From Aptenodytes patagonicus (Eukaryota; Chordata; Aves; Sphenisciformes; Spheniscidae): a DNA stretch of 64,000 bases. Below are positions 1-12,536 of the stretch, piece by piece. The notes beneath the pieces are model-generated. The model had not been told where the DNA came from. It worked only from the letters and a program-made list of their open reading frames with translations, and did no database searches. The position numbers and the translations under genes are program-made. Every line of letters begins with the position of its first letter. Position 1 is the stretch's first letter. The DNA lies in NCBI RefSeq assembly GCF_965638725.1, contig NC_134951.1, forward strand, positions 43,478,746 through 43,542,745, given 5' to 3'.

Positions 1-2740
1 AGACTTGATTCTTTTAAAACCCCAAAGCCCAAGAACATATTGGGATTTCTGCAAAACGTTGTCTGTTCTTTTTTGTCTTTAGCGGTGGAGCAAATAAAAA
101 AATGGTTGTTTTTAATTTGTACATGTTTTTTGCACATGGCTTCTGCAGCTCCTCGGAAGAGCTCATCTCTCCATTTGTATTAAAGGCATTGTCCAGTGTG
201 CCAGAGCCAAAAAAGCCATTAACAGTCTCCAGGCTGGCATCTCTTTAACAGTAACTTCTTTCATAGCCCAGACAAAGTATTAGAAAACATTCAGCATTTT
301 TGAGAGATGATTAACATGATCTAATGGGGCTGTTCCATCTCTGATGTCAGTAATCAAATGTTTTCATCTCACTGCTCACTTTGTATTGGTGTCACAAAAT
401 TTTCTGTTGGTTATAAATGTGGCCTGTAATTTCCATTACAGCACATGCAGTCTCACCCATGAGTAAAAAGAAGTTGGATCTTGCTTTGTGCTGAGAAGCC
501 TAAAGCTGCTCATGGACTTTACTGGTAAAAAACAATGTGTGAAAAAGGCTGAGAGAGGGGGCGATAACCATTTTCTCTGCTCACATCAGTACCCAACCCC
601 CATTGCTTGCATGGCAGCCTTCTGGGAAGCCTTGTTTGCACACCCAGGAACCATCGGCTGACAGCCCTTTGGTGGTCGGGGACTTCTGGAGATGTCTTCC
701 CTGGGCAGTGGTAGCCTGGGCAGCAGCCCCATGGTGTTTCTTTTCACCTCTCTCATCTGCCACAGAGGCTAGTTTAAGCTGCGGAGCGGTTTGGGGGTGC
801 TGCTGGCCAGGCTGTTGCATTGGCAGCACAATCCCTCAGCAGTGGTGCCCCTGCCCTCCCATCCCCGGGACCCGGGGGCAACGTCGTGCTCCCAGACACA
901 AGCACAGGGCTCTTCCAGGTCCCCTTAACACAAGTGTATGTAAATGGCAAAAACTCTAAGGCATCACTTAAATAGAAATTTGCAGAGTTCAGCCTCGCTC
1001 GTGCAGCCTGCGTACCTCGCTCCGGCTGCACCAATGAGTTGCAAAGTTAATCACCTCCTTCGTCTCTTTTGAAGCCTCTGCCTATGACAGTATCTCCGCT
1101 GCCAGTCTTTCTCCCTGTTTGAAGTCCTTTGCCTGCACAGAACTTACTTTCTTCTCACACTTCTTAAAGATTTAATCTGCTTTCCGCAGCTTGGCATCAC
1201 TGCGGAAAAGCAAGGTGAAACAGAAAGGAGACGAAAGAAAACCCCAACATCTGAGAGAGCCCATTTTATCTGCTGAGGACCCACGCTGTTCAGGAGATGT
1301 GAGTCTCATTTGTCTTCTCCTATTCACATGTCACAGCTTGTGGGGCTTCCTCTACTTTATGTACACTTATTTTGTGTAAGTCAGTCAATATACTGTAAAT
1401 ATAAAATGCTCAAGTAAAATGGAATAATTCTTGCTTTAAGCCATAACTGTAAAATTCTTTCCAAATTTTTCCTGTGAGATCATCAGCAAATCAGTAGGAA
1501 GATTCCTATCAGATCATGAGTAAAATTAAATATAGTAAAAAAACAGTCCTCACAAGTACAAATCACTTACCTGTATGTGAATCAGTTTTATTATATCTGT
1601 ATCCTTAGGTCACAGGATAACCATAGCGATTTTTCTTCTTCACTGGTAGGGTAATTACTGACACTATTTATTGATGTTCCAGTGGGTTTGGCTTTCTAGT
1701 GAGTTTTGCTTTTGATCTCATGGCTTTGGGAGAATACCTCAGACCCTCTGCCGGGGTGGGTGCAGGTGCCTCTGTAAGTCCCCCCTGCAAGGGTGACACT
1801 GGCACAGCCTGGATAGATGGTGTCACCTGCAGAGGAGCCCAGGAACCAGCTCCTAAAGCCTCATCTCAAGGAATGTCTTAAGGGAGGGAGAGGAAAGTAA
1901 GTGAGTCAGTGTCAAATGCATTGCTCTCTTGCAAGTGGAAATAAAGGTCCCGGGAGCCTCCTGATGGCTGCAAGGGTGAAAGCCTGTGCGTGTGTGTCCA
2001 CCACCACACCGACTGCCAGGATCCGGGCGGCTGCGCGGTCGCTTGCCAAAACCCCTGCTGCTTAAGCTGGGTTTGACCTCCTGCTTTTCACGGCTGGTTT
2101 CCTCATGGCTGCTGGAAGGTGAGTGCTGGCTACCCCAGTCCCACGTGCAAGCACAGCCCAATACAGCTGCACCCCTGCTCCTCGCACCTTCCTGGGGTGA
2201 CTCTGTGCAACCCAGCGTGCCCTGACGCCCACCAGCCAGCCCCAAGCACCCGTGGCCGTGGCAAGGGAGCCGGCATCATCCTGCCCGATGCGAGAGCCCT
2301 GGCATGCCTGGGGCTGCACAAGGCCATCTCCTGCATGCCCAGGGCACGGGGTCTGCGCAGTGCCCCTCTCCTGCCTCACACTGCCTCCTCCGCCACATCT
2401 GCATCACCGGGCTATGGTGCAACATACTGTACTCTTTAGGAAACAAGCTCAGCGCTCCTGGAATTAGGATCCAAGTGACGCTGGCTGAATCATAACCTTT
2501 AAAAAATAGGAGATTTTTTTTTTTTTGTCTATTTTTCCCGCAGTGGAACAAAGCCGGATTTAAAGGTCTGCCGTGGGTGGATGATTGCAACCCTTGATCC
2601 CCAGCCAGAAGCATTACATTACATAAAGAGTTTTTTTCTTCATTAGGAATTAATCTGTGTTAACCAACTGTCAACTGCTGGTAACAACCGTTTATTAACA
2701 TGCTGCCCTCCCCAGACTAGGAGCATTTAACTGACTTATT
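1..2740. other. Left flank, no gene recognised
   Basis: Mixed sequence: AT-rich at 1-550 and 1380-1700, GC-rich at 600-950 and 1980-2420. Only short reading frames without homology are present. I looked on the minus strand for 5' exons of GABRR1, the expected next gene, and saw none. Confidence 0.7.
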
Positions 2741-2954
2741 ACATTAGATGTAATATGAAAATGCACTTATCCATGTCCCAGGCACGCACGGGGCCCAGCT
2801 TTCCGCCTGCCTGCCCACGCGTGTGCTGGTGCAGGGGAGCGAGGGCAGCCGGGCAGGGCAGGGCGGGGGCTCAGCCTTCCTCCTGCCTCTCCGCTGCCCG
2901 GCTGCAGGACGTGGCCTCAGCTCATCAGAGACTCCCCGCTGGAGAGTCGAGCTG

Positions 2955-3086
2955 ATGAAAGAGACCCACCCTGTGAAAGTCCTGCTTTGGATTATACTGG
3001 GGGCGTTATTTGCCACCATGGTAGGAACCAAAGTTTGCAGCGATGCAGAAGGCATGGAAAAGCACTTCTATGCATTTATGGAATGC
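2955..3086 (+). CDS. Speculative first exon encoding a signal-peptide-like N-terminus
   Basis: An ATG at 2955 opens a frame of 68 codons (stop at 3159-3161). It begins MKETHPVKVLLWIILGALFA, a charged start followed by a hydrophobic core and small residues, as in a signal peptide. Then come KVCSD and FYAFMEC with two cysteines. A perfect donor GTGAGT follows at 3087-3092, and another (GTAGGA) occurs at 3021. The exon would be phase 0. It sits just after a GC-rich, CpG-containing stretch (2760-2960). I recognise no family, no second exon was found, and the ATG context is weak (C at -3). It may be chance. Confidence 0.2.
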
Positions 3087-3539
3087 GTGAGTTTATTGAT
3101 GATTATGTCAGGAGAGTGGTTTACTCTGCCCGGTAGAATTTTTGTAAATGTTCAAAACTAGTCACTCCCGGACTGCTAGGTAATCTTAACAGGCGTTATG
3201 GAAAAGATGGGGCTGTTGTTCATGGATGAGTTATCACCTCTATGTGGTATAATAAGACATTTAATGAAATAGCTGAAAAACATGTATGCCAAAAAAAAAA
3301 AAATAAAATTCCAACTCAAACCATGCCGGTTCTTCTGCAGAAGGAAGTGGTGAGGGCAAGCAGGGCTTGTACAGCTTGATTGCAGTGAGGCTGTTGTGAG
3401 GCTTTTCTGTAAACAAACTGGGGGCCTTCGAGGACAGTCACAGACAGGGTGGAGGTCACCTAGTCCAAAGAAGTGAAGAGCAGAGGAAACCTGATAGATA
3501 TCTGCACAAAATTAGGCACCTAAACTTTCCTTCATATCC

Positions 3540-3725
3540 ACTGCAGGTAGCACAGGGCATAACAGACCCAAGTTACAGCAAGGGAGATTCAGCCTGGCTA
3601 CCAGTAAACACTTTCTAGTTTTAAGGCTGGTTAACCACTGGTATAAACTGCCCGGGGAGGCTGTGGGATTGCAGGTTTTTAAGAGCAGGCTGCGCGAGGG
3701 TCTGTCAGAAATGATTTAAGTGCAG
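3540..3725 (+). mobile_element. Worn CR1-like 3' fragment
   Basis: The segment AGTTTTAAGGCTGGTTAACC, then TATAAACTGCCCGGGGAGGC and TGCAGGTTTTTAAGAGCAGG, parallels the CR1 C-terminal coding region (WPRLPREV / LETFKVRL equivalents). The tail is absent and the limits are approximate. Confidence 0.5.
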
Positions 3726-4664
3726 TCGATGCTGCCTTTGGACGCGGGAGCTGGCTGGCTGGCCTCCCCGCGGCCCCACCAGGCCCGTTTCGCCTGACTG
3801 CTGCAGCAGCGCTCGGCATGGCGGCCTTGTCCCGGTGGTGGGGACGTGCCCCAGGTTTACCATTCCTTGGCCAGCAAGGTGTTGGTGCGGGAGCTGGGCT
3901 GAGCGTCTCTGCGCTGTGCCAGAGACTTGGCACACACCGAGCCTTTGTGCCGTGTGTGTGTGCTCTGCCCAAGCACCCAGGGACTGAGCTCAGCAGCTTC
4001 ACCCTCTCCAGCTTTCCCATCCCTCGAGAAACATTTTTTAGCCTCTTTCCCTCTTCTGCGGTTGCCATCAGCTTGTTTCTGGGTGATTCCTGATCTCTTG
4101 CAGCTTCATGGGGAGCAGAAATGAGGATCAGGGTACACACCAGAAGATGGCTGGAGGGGTATCTGCTTGGCAGCAAGCACGTCTGAAGTCTTTGAGTCCG
4201 TTACCTGCTCTAATGAGAGCAGAAAGCGGAGAGGCTGGGCTGAGATACGGGCGAGGTGCTCAGTGTTGAGGCATGTCTATGTTCAGGGAAGCAACTGGGA
4301 AATAGCACCAGGGGCAATTTAACACCACAGTGCTGAGCAGACCTTGACAGCCAGCTGGGTGAGTGAGCCTGAAGGCTCATGAGAAATGAACATCAAGGCA
4401 TTCAGCTCCGTACAGGCTGAGCCAGGGACCAGGGGCATGCCTTGGAGCGGCCATGAGGCTTCGGGGCAGGCTCCGTACTGGGAACAGACGTGCCTGGAAG
4501 CAACTGTGAGCATTTTAGGGCTTAGGTGGCAGCCCATCAGCATGGGATGGAAAGACTGAGGAATGAAACTCCGGATCTAAAGTGCTTCCTGGGTGGCTGC
4601 TCCAGTCCTGGGTGCAATGGTGGGTCCTCCTGCGGGCTGCATCCTGGACCTGCACCCACCAGCT

Positions 4665-4688
4665 GGCCAGGCCAGGCCAGGCCAGGCC
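4665..4688. repeat. GGCCA pentanucleotide repeat
   Basis: Four to five GGCCA units. Confidence 0.9.
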
Positions 4689-5366
4689 TGTCATGGCTGC
4701 GTGCCATGCATCTGCACCGTGTTGCTTGATACTTGAAGTGAGGGTAAGCCTCGGACTTCTTTCTGAGGCTGCTTTCTCCTCTGTGAAATCAAATGGAATT
4801 TTTTTTTTTTTATTTGTACCAGGCTGTTTTACTGCCTCCCAATTAAATTGCTTCAACTAATTCGTTTATTGGATTCACACGGTAAGGAAACGATCTTACA
4901 GACAGAGTTTGTACTTGTAAAACAACCTCAATGGTTTCTTCCCTTGGCAGAGCACCAGCACAAAGGTGGTTTGCACTGGAGCTGTTAGTCACTTATTTTC
5001 ATGGCTTTTGTCACCAGCTGAGACGTGGGAAGAATATTGACGTGCTGTAATGTTTACGTCAGCTGTCAGAGGACTAAGGAAGAGAAAGCACAAACATTAC
5101 AGCCATGATTAAAGAAAAGCTGAAGAAGTGAGGAGCAGCTGATGGCTTGGCAAAATACTGCCTTTGGCACAGTCACAAAAATACTTACTTTCATTTGCGA
5201 GGGGACTTTTTTCCTCTTCTTGCCTCTTTCCCTTTCCCTACTTTTTTCTCTTTTTTAAGGAAGCCATGTCCTGCTAAGCACTGCATGGCTGGGCCTGCAC
5301 GAGCGTGGGCAGGAGGTGGGGAGAGCCCTCTGTGGGAGGCTGAGCTTGGGGAAGGGCAAGCTGATA

Positions 5367-5450
5367 GGCAGCATTGCTCCTGGGAGGCATCACTGCTGGG
5401 TACTGTCACCACCAGACAGCATCACCACCAGGCAGCATCACTGCCGGGCA
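5367..5450. repeat. Degenerate 15-18 bp minisatellite
   Basis: About five units around the theme GGCAGCATCACTGCC / AGCATCACCACCAGGC. Confidence 0.8.
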
Positions 5451-8400
5451 CCAGGCACTCCTGTGCATGTTAGTGAGTTAAAGAATGAGACCCACAGAGC
5501 TCCTACCCCAGCCTTACTCTGTGTGAGTGGCGGTGAGGGCTCTGGGCAGCTCAGCAGGTGCCATTTCCATTTAGCAGCTCAGTTTAAAATTGAGTTGCAC
5601 AGTTTTCATGTCTTCTGTCATTTAGGGCACAGAGTGCCCAAGAGCCTGGGGCAGACCATTTAACCCCAAGTAATCAGCACGGCCTCCCATTTCGATCATT
5701 TCCTCTGCTTTCTGCGCTGTACACCAGCCCCTCTCCAAACGAACCAGCCCTTTCAAGCAAGGGCTCCTACTCCTACTCCTTTCCTGGGCCACCGCTGGGA
5801 TGAAAGGGAGGTCTGATGTGGCAGGAATCTGATAGGAAAATCTTGCAAACAGGCACCACATCTGCAGACCAGGGTACCAACGTCCCTCATGGACAAAACA
5901 CACATGGAGAGCCCCCAGGCCCAGAGGAAGAGAAACCTTTCCTTCAGTGTGCCGTCCTGGGGCCAGATCAGAGCCATTTGGGGCAGGTGAACACTGACCC
6001 CACAAAGAAAGGCTCTCACGGAGGCACAGTATGTGGGACCAAGCCCTGAGAAAACATCTTTTGTCACCTTTCCCAGGGTGGCAGTTTCCATCCGTGTCAC
6101 CATCATGGCTGAGGGTGATGGTTAGGGTCATGACCATCCAAGGCGGTTAGTGTCTCCAGATCTGGCCCAAGCAGGAGTTTCCTTTTCTCCCCACGTAGTC
6201 TTACAAAGTCCTCCTTAGCACCGCACCGGAGCATCTAACAATATGTGTTAGATGCCAAGGCTACTATCTGGTGCAAATGATATGGTCTTTCTCTTGTCCG
6301 GTTTCTCAGAGAGTGTCTTGTCTCCCTGCCTAATGGGTGAATAACTCTGCCTTTCCCATTTTGTGGAATGGCAGCTCTCCTGAAACTCTAGATGAAAAAA
6401 GAGCAGTATTTTTACTTGGAGGCTGCTGCAATTACAATCTGCGCGTGGCACTGAAGGTCTCCTCCCAACTGTACCTATAAAAATGTGGTCATTATGCACC
6501 TTAATAAGAAAGGTTTAAAATTTCATCGTTGAAGTGAATTTGGACCCTAATAAAAATCCAGATAAAATGGAAAGAGCCAGGAGGCTAGAGAGTTTTAGAG
6601 CTCTAGTGTTCTGTCCCATTTCCCAAAATATATTTGTTCAAATAATTCAAACTGTCGTTACAATTAACTTGTCCTTTCATTTCCTTCTCTGAATTCCCTC
6701 TAGGTAAACACACAATTTTCTTCTATAAATCTGCGTGACAAGTAGAGCAGTAAAATCTCTTTTTTTTTTTCCGCATCATTTATATGCATTTTGCACGGAT
6801 TGAGTTGCCAGGCACTTTTCCTAAGCTGATTTCTATGGTTGCAAGTGCGCATATCCACACACAGAGACCCCTAAAAGACTTGTGGGAGAATTTGGACAAC
6901 TGGCCAAGATGAGCCTTACACATTTTCTCAAAGGCAGGAAATCTTAAAAATCAGGCATCAAATTATCTGCTAAGGGCTTTGCTGCTTCCTCCGAGGAGCG
7001 GGCAATGCAGGGCTGTCCTGCTTCCTGGGTACTTTGCAAAGGGAGGGCTGGGGGACACCTTTCGTGACATGCCAACGATGTAGCCCCCATCTCTCCAGTG
7101 CTGGCAGGACGAGCCAGGAGATGGGGGGGACACCTGGGGGCTGTGTACGTCTCCTCATGTTGGTGTGGAGGGGCCTCTGCCAGGTGTTTCTCTGCCCGGG
7201 GCTGCCGCAGGCATGTGGCTCCCGCGTGAAACCCTGGCTAAGGACCAGCTAATGACACACATGGCCAGAACTGAACCCAAACCTCTAGCCAAAACAGCTA
7301 TATCACCTGCACCACACCACCCCTCACAACCGGCCCATGGCTGGTGGGGATCCCACCACTTCTGGCAGAGGATAGCTTTTTCAAGGAGTGCCACATGGTG
7401 ACGTGGGATGCCCAGGCATCGAGTGCCTTGGGAAGGCTGGGTCCTCCGATCCTCGCCTCCGCAGCGGGCTCTGCTCAGCCTGGCGGTCGCCCCTGCACCG
7501 CCACAAAAGCCAGACACCAAGAGAGGTGCCTTGCCCCCTGCTCGTGCACAATTTCCCTCCCCACCCTTCTCACTTCATCTGAAATGGTAATTCCTCTGAC
7601 CAGGAAAGTAATGACCCCGATACATTATTTCAAATGTCATTTTTGCAAAGGAATTAATCAGCTTAGTGTGAGACCGGATTACATTTTAATTTTAATAGTG
7701 CTAAAGTCTTGCTGTTTTTTAAATACATTTTTCTGTTCTTTAAATTTCAGCAGGGCAGCATCTCACTTAGTTAGACTGTACTTTGCTGTAATCTCTCCAT
7801 TGTGGAAATTTGACAGACAATAGCCATTATTCAGTCATCCAGGTATCAGCCTCGCCCGTGCATATTTACTTTAGTCCCATTGTCTGCATTAGGGATAATA
7901 GCTGAGATCGGGCAGCCGGGACCTCAGAGCGGTTTTATCTTCCATTGATAAGTGTGGAGACAATCTTTTCAAAGGCACAAAGGAGGAATTAAATGACAAG
8001 TTCTCATTTATAGTCAAATGGAGATTGAGATATATACCTGCCATTTGGGCTTTTGAAAATGTGCCCTTAAATGTAAAGTAATTATTAAAATTTCTTCCGT
8101 TGTGGGCTGCAGTTTTCACAAAAGGTCTCTGTAGCTTATAGCTGTAATTAACGGCTCAGTTTTCCCAAGGAGCTTTGCATACTGCAAAGTACTTGCATGC
8201 TTCCACTACATTTCTTCCACCTTTTGAGATGCTTTTTATTTAAAATCAATTACAAATGAGGTGTTTATTCAAATCCTTTACCCCAGGCATTAGCTCATAG
8301 GTAACAGATCTCCAAACAGAATTAAAATCACATTTTAAAGTTCATACCATGAAGTGGGCTCTTTTCCACCCTTTCCATCTGTTATTTTATTACCAGGTTT

Positions 8401-9592
8401 GATTACAGTGATCAGCACAGTGGATTGTACACATTGTACCACCAGTTTAGCATCAGCCTTTCTTGCAAACTTCTCAACACTTGCTTTTTCAGAAGGAAAA
8501 TGTGAGAGAACCCATAATTTTTGCCAATACCTCATTTCTTGGCCCTTGGCTGGCAATAAGAGCCTTTTTTCAATTCAACATAGTAAGTTCTCTGGGCATA
8601 ATAAATGGTAGTTTACATACAATATATTACAATTTCATATGTACACTATTTAACATAGGTACATGTCCCAGTGTATTCCTTCTTTATATGCTACCTGCAT
8701 ATACATTATACATATGTGTACACATCTATATATAGTTACTTTCTTTCAAAGACATGATTTGCTTAAAAGTAAGTAAAAGTACAATGGAGCCAGACGCAGG
8801 ATGAGCGGGGCCGACATTTTCTCTCTTCGCAATTGGACCAGGTTATTCAGAGAAGGCGTATTCATCAATGGGCTTCATTTGCACAAATCCCTTGTACACT
8901 TCTGAAAATCCTGTCCTTTGCTAGGTTAATTGTCCAGATGCTCGGTGCTTCGCAGAACTGGGTTGTATCTATCAAACAGTATTCAGAGCCTAGCTTCAGG
9001 CACTATTTCTCAAAACATTGGTTGGATCTTGCAACTAGAAGTTAGACAGTGCTCATGGAGTCTCTTGTAATCCAGGGGAGATGAAAGGTGAAATACATTC
9101 TCAATACCACACTTCAAATATTTCTTCTAGCTTCATGCCTAACCACTCTCCTCTTAATAAGCAGAAAAATACAATTCATACACTGCCTGAAGGAGATGTC
9201 TTGTTTTTATTTGCATTTATACTTTTCATCTATTGTTTTAATGAATAATATACCCTCCTTAATGGTTTTATAAGCTGTATAATTGTGGCTGGTAGAAACA
9301 GACATCAATCTCTATCAGTTAGGTACACATGCATATAAAATAACAGTAAGGTAGCCTCTCCAAAAGATGTTTATTAGCTGGCATTTAAACTACAGGCAGC
9401 TCTAGTACAAAGATGGTAGGACCTAAAGGACTGTCTTTGTCATCACATAACTTCTAAGGGAACAGGAGATGTAATAAAAAGAAATGGCAAAGTAAAGCAC
9501 TAGGAATTCTTTTTTTTTTTTTTGTATGCCAGGGGGCATTATTCATTGACAGTGCTCACTTTTTGGCTGTTGGGCTACATTTATCTCTGGTG

Positions 9593-9658
9593 TAATATCA
9601 TTATAATGTGGGGGAGTTATCTGGCTTAATATCATTATAAGGAGGGGGAGATACCCGC
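9593..9658. repeat. 34-bp imperfect tandem duplication
   Basis: TAATATCATTATAA at 9593 recurs at 9627, each copy followed by GGGGGAG. Confidence 0.9.
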
Positions 9659-9807
9659 TTTCTTCCAGCTGGACTGATTCAGAGGACACATTTGAAGAAC
9701 TCACTGGTAACTAAGACAAAAACCTTTGGTTTCCCACTGGGTGACCTGCTCAGAAATCATAACCGTGCCCCACACACGTGCTAGTTAAGCAAGTTAAGCC
9801 CCTCGGC

Positions 9808-9945
9808 ACCTCATGAGGTAGGTAAATGTTATTGCTCCCCACTTTCCAGATGGAGGAGACGAGGCACTGAGAGGTTAAATGGCACGTGCCATGGGTAAAT
9901 GCAGAAAGACTGGCAAAATGGGGGGCACAGGAACCGAGCTTCTCA
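9808..9945 (-). mobile_element. MIR SINE (3' half), ancient
   Basis: On the plus strand, CCTCATGAGGTAGGTAAATG, TTATTGCTCCCCACTTTCCA, GATGGAGGAGACGAGGCACT and GAGAGGTTAAATGGCA form the reverse complement of the MIR/L2-type consensus end. That consensus runs along the lines of cattttacagatgaggaaac, tgaggc, agagaggttaa. An amniote-wide relic. Confidence 0.7.
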
Positions 9946-12227
9946 CTCCCCGCACTGGTGACTTCATGGTGCAGTTCTGCTGCCTTCTCTCAGCAAAGGT
10001 CCTTTCACCACGCTGTCCTGCTGCCAGCTGCAGCGTTGGTTCCTGTTCTACACTCAAAACTGCTAATGATGAAGAATGCACACTGTTATGTCCAGGCTTT
10101 AACCTCTCAAAAGATGAGTGGGCTATTTCTTTAATATTCTTTGCATCTTTATTGTAGTGATCTTCACCTGTCGATGTGAGAAGTGTCCAGGTTTCAGCTC
10201 CAAGAAGAGCAATGTGTGGTAAATGCACTGACCTGGTGGCTCAGGAGAGAAGTGGCCGGCTGGGATACAGGGCAATCCTTCCTTTCAGATACTGTCCTTC
10301 CATGGCTCCTCTTCTTGCCAGCGATTTCAGGGCTGTATTTTCTTACTTTTATTACCACAGAACTCCATTCATGTCAGTTATTAACATGGCTGATGAAAGG
10401 GGAACACAGTTGTTAATTTTAGTTTCTCTCATCCATTTTGTTTCCAATAAATCAGTGCAACCATCAGTGTGACTTAGGCAGCAATATTTGAGGCACAAGG
10501 GGAAAACCTGGGTATTGTTGAGAGCCTGGAGTTGACACTTCCCTGCCATCTTCTACATCCCTTGGGATTTAGGACATAAGAATTACTGCTATGGTAAGCA
10601 GAAAATTTCACACGCCAACAAATAGTTACGGTTTTATTAGTATTTTTGTTTGCTTTTCCTTTATTCATGTGATTTATCTGATTCTTCATGGCCCAACCCC
10701 GGTCAGATGTATAACTTAATCTTATCATTGAGTCAGCTTCTAACCTCAGTCCTGGGTCTTCACGCTTCAGGGTCTGCCCACCCCACTGAGTTTCAGTTGG
10801 GTAACCAAATGTTTTGATGAACATAATCTCCACCGCAGCCAAAAACTCATGGTGTTTTCTAAAAATAAGGAGCACACAAACGTGGACATAGTTGTCTTGT
10901 TGCTATCATGTTTCTACATTCGGGTTTTGCTGTCAGTGTTGTTAGCAAAGGAAAGGGAGATATCACGGGATGAAAAATGAAATGCCAAGCACAGAAGCTT
11001 GTTACAATGCTCTCCAGCAGCTTCAAAGGACTTACATCGACATTGGAGCTAGAGGCTAGACAGAGTCTCATTGAATCCTGCAATATTATTCTTGGCCATT
11101 TCATCTCTGACATGCCTACGTTTCTGCAGAGAGAGGTTCTGGCAGACATCTCTCCCTCTTGATCCAAAATGCCTGAACAGAAGGACAATGTGTTGATTGG
11201 GAGAGGCACACTGGGATATACAATTTCTCTGTGGGCTGCACTTTCCTCACAGGGGTGAGGAAAATCCTTGACAGCCACCAGTGCTCCCCTCAACACTGTT
11301 TTCTGCTTCTGCAGAGAGAAAGTGATGGTCCCAGAGACACTGCCCATTCACCATGTGCTGACTGTACATGCTACATGTCAGCTTCCCCTCTCATTTCAGA
11401 GGGGAGGTGCTACATATCATGTGCTGTGCTTAAGTTATATGGAGAACACATGCTTAAACTTCCCTGTTTTCATTACCCATGCACTCTGGGAGCCACCTAC
11501 TGTGAGTCTGTGGGCTTCTTTGCTCTGCTTCATCATGACTCCTTACTTCTAATCTTGAAAAAAAATGACCACCCACTCAAACATACCACCTGCACTCTTG
11601 TAACCAACCTTGTTGATCCTGGCCAGTCAACTGTCCTAACGGTATCGATGAAGGTCCTATCCAAAGAAAGCAGAATTTGGACCCTAAGAGGAGGTATTCT
11701 TCATAAACCAATGAAAGAAATATCATGTTCATATGCTAAAGAAAAATAAAAGGATTTGCTCAAAAGCAGAGATTTTGAAAAGGAAAGGCCTCATTCAGTT
11801 CCCTTACAGGAGATGCACTGTCCAGACCTCCCCTTGCAAGTTGCATTTGTCTAATCCCTGACAGCCCATGTGAGCACTGTCTCTGGTTGTCCATTGAACA
11901 GCAGGTACCACCAGCGTGGCCGGCCCCAAATGACTATACAGCACCTTTTGGGTGAATTGTGAGCACATATTTTCAAGTATGAGAAATGACGTGTCATAAA
12001 GCAAACGGGAGCTGGGGTGTGGGTTGGAAAGCAGCCAGCACAGCAGGTTCCTCCATGATGCCTGTGCACGGAGTTGCCCACTGGAAGACATGTCCTACCC
12101 TTCACCCTCCAAAGAAGCAATAAAATAATCAGTTTTCTGGCTTTGCATCCAGATTAGACCAAAAAAGAACCAACAAAAGAGATTTTTGTAAATGACTTCT
12201 GCTTCAGTCACTGCTGTGTCAACATGC

Positions 12228-12536
12228 TTAGCTAAAGACAGACCAATATATCAAATTAAAAAATATGTAAGTGCCTGGAAATATTAATCTTGAGTATTTA
12301 TCAATTGCATGAGTGTTCTGGATGATGCACAAGCCCACATGGCCCTTCAGGCCTCTCTTCCTTGATGAATTAGATTCATTGCTCATAGCTAAGTGCACAA
12401 CCATCTTTTCTTGTTTTTCTTCCTCTAGGACCATCTGGTTTCTTGTATATCCTGCCAGGCTGTTGGCATCAGATTCACTGTAGTTTCCATCCAGCATCAT
12501 AGTTTTCGAATGAGGTATTCCACACGTACATGGAAA
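12228..12536 (-). CDS. GABRR2: GABRR2 coding exon 9 (cytoplasmic loop, TM4, stop)
   Basis: The acceptor is GTTCCTAG, followed by [11 protein letters not shown] and the rho-2 loop [18 protein letters not shown]. The exon ends with [13 protein letters not shown] and TM4 to the terminal YWSVFS, then stop at 12228-12230. The serine- and lysine-rich middle of the loop is the most diverged part compared with mammals, as usual for the family. The 3' UTR continues to lower coordinates; I could not place its end. Confidence 0.97.
   Translation of the reverse strand, partial: FPCTCGIPHSKTMMLDGNYSESDANSLAGYTRNQMVLEEEKQEKMVVHLAMSNESNSSRKRGLKGHVGLCIIQNTHAIDKYSRLIFPGTYIFFNLIYWSVFS

Larger units (their letters stand above)
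3166..12227. other. GABRR2 downstream flank and 3' UTR, no other gene recognised
   Basis: The lowest-numbered GABRR2 exon ends at 12228, so its 3' UTR occupies an unknown part of the right side. No AATAAA is seen on the minus strand in the first 1.5 kb; the nearest candidates (TTTATT on the plus strand) are near 10660 and 10147. Repeats present are the worn CR1 (3540), short minisatellites (4665, 5367), a tandem duplication (9593) and the MIR (9808). Long frames such as 5622-6137 and 11231-11749 show no family features. Confidence 0.6.

Noticed and set aside
5622..6137. A 171-codon minus-strand frame
   Set aside because: No domain, no family resemblance, no consistent splice context; GC-rich chance frame.
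11231..11749. A 172-codon plus-strand frame
   Set aside because: Low-information sequence with no recognisable motif. It could overlap the GABRR2 3' UTR on the opposite strand.
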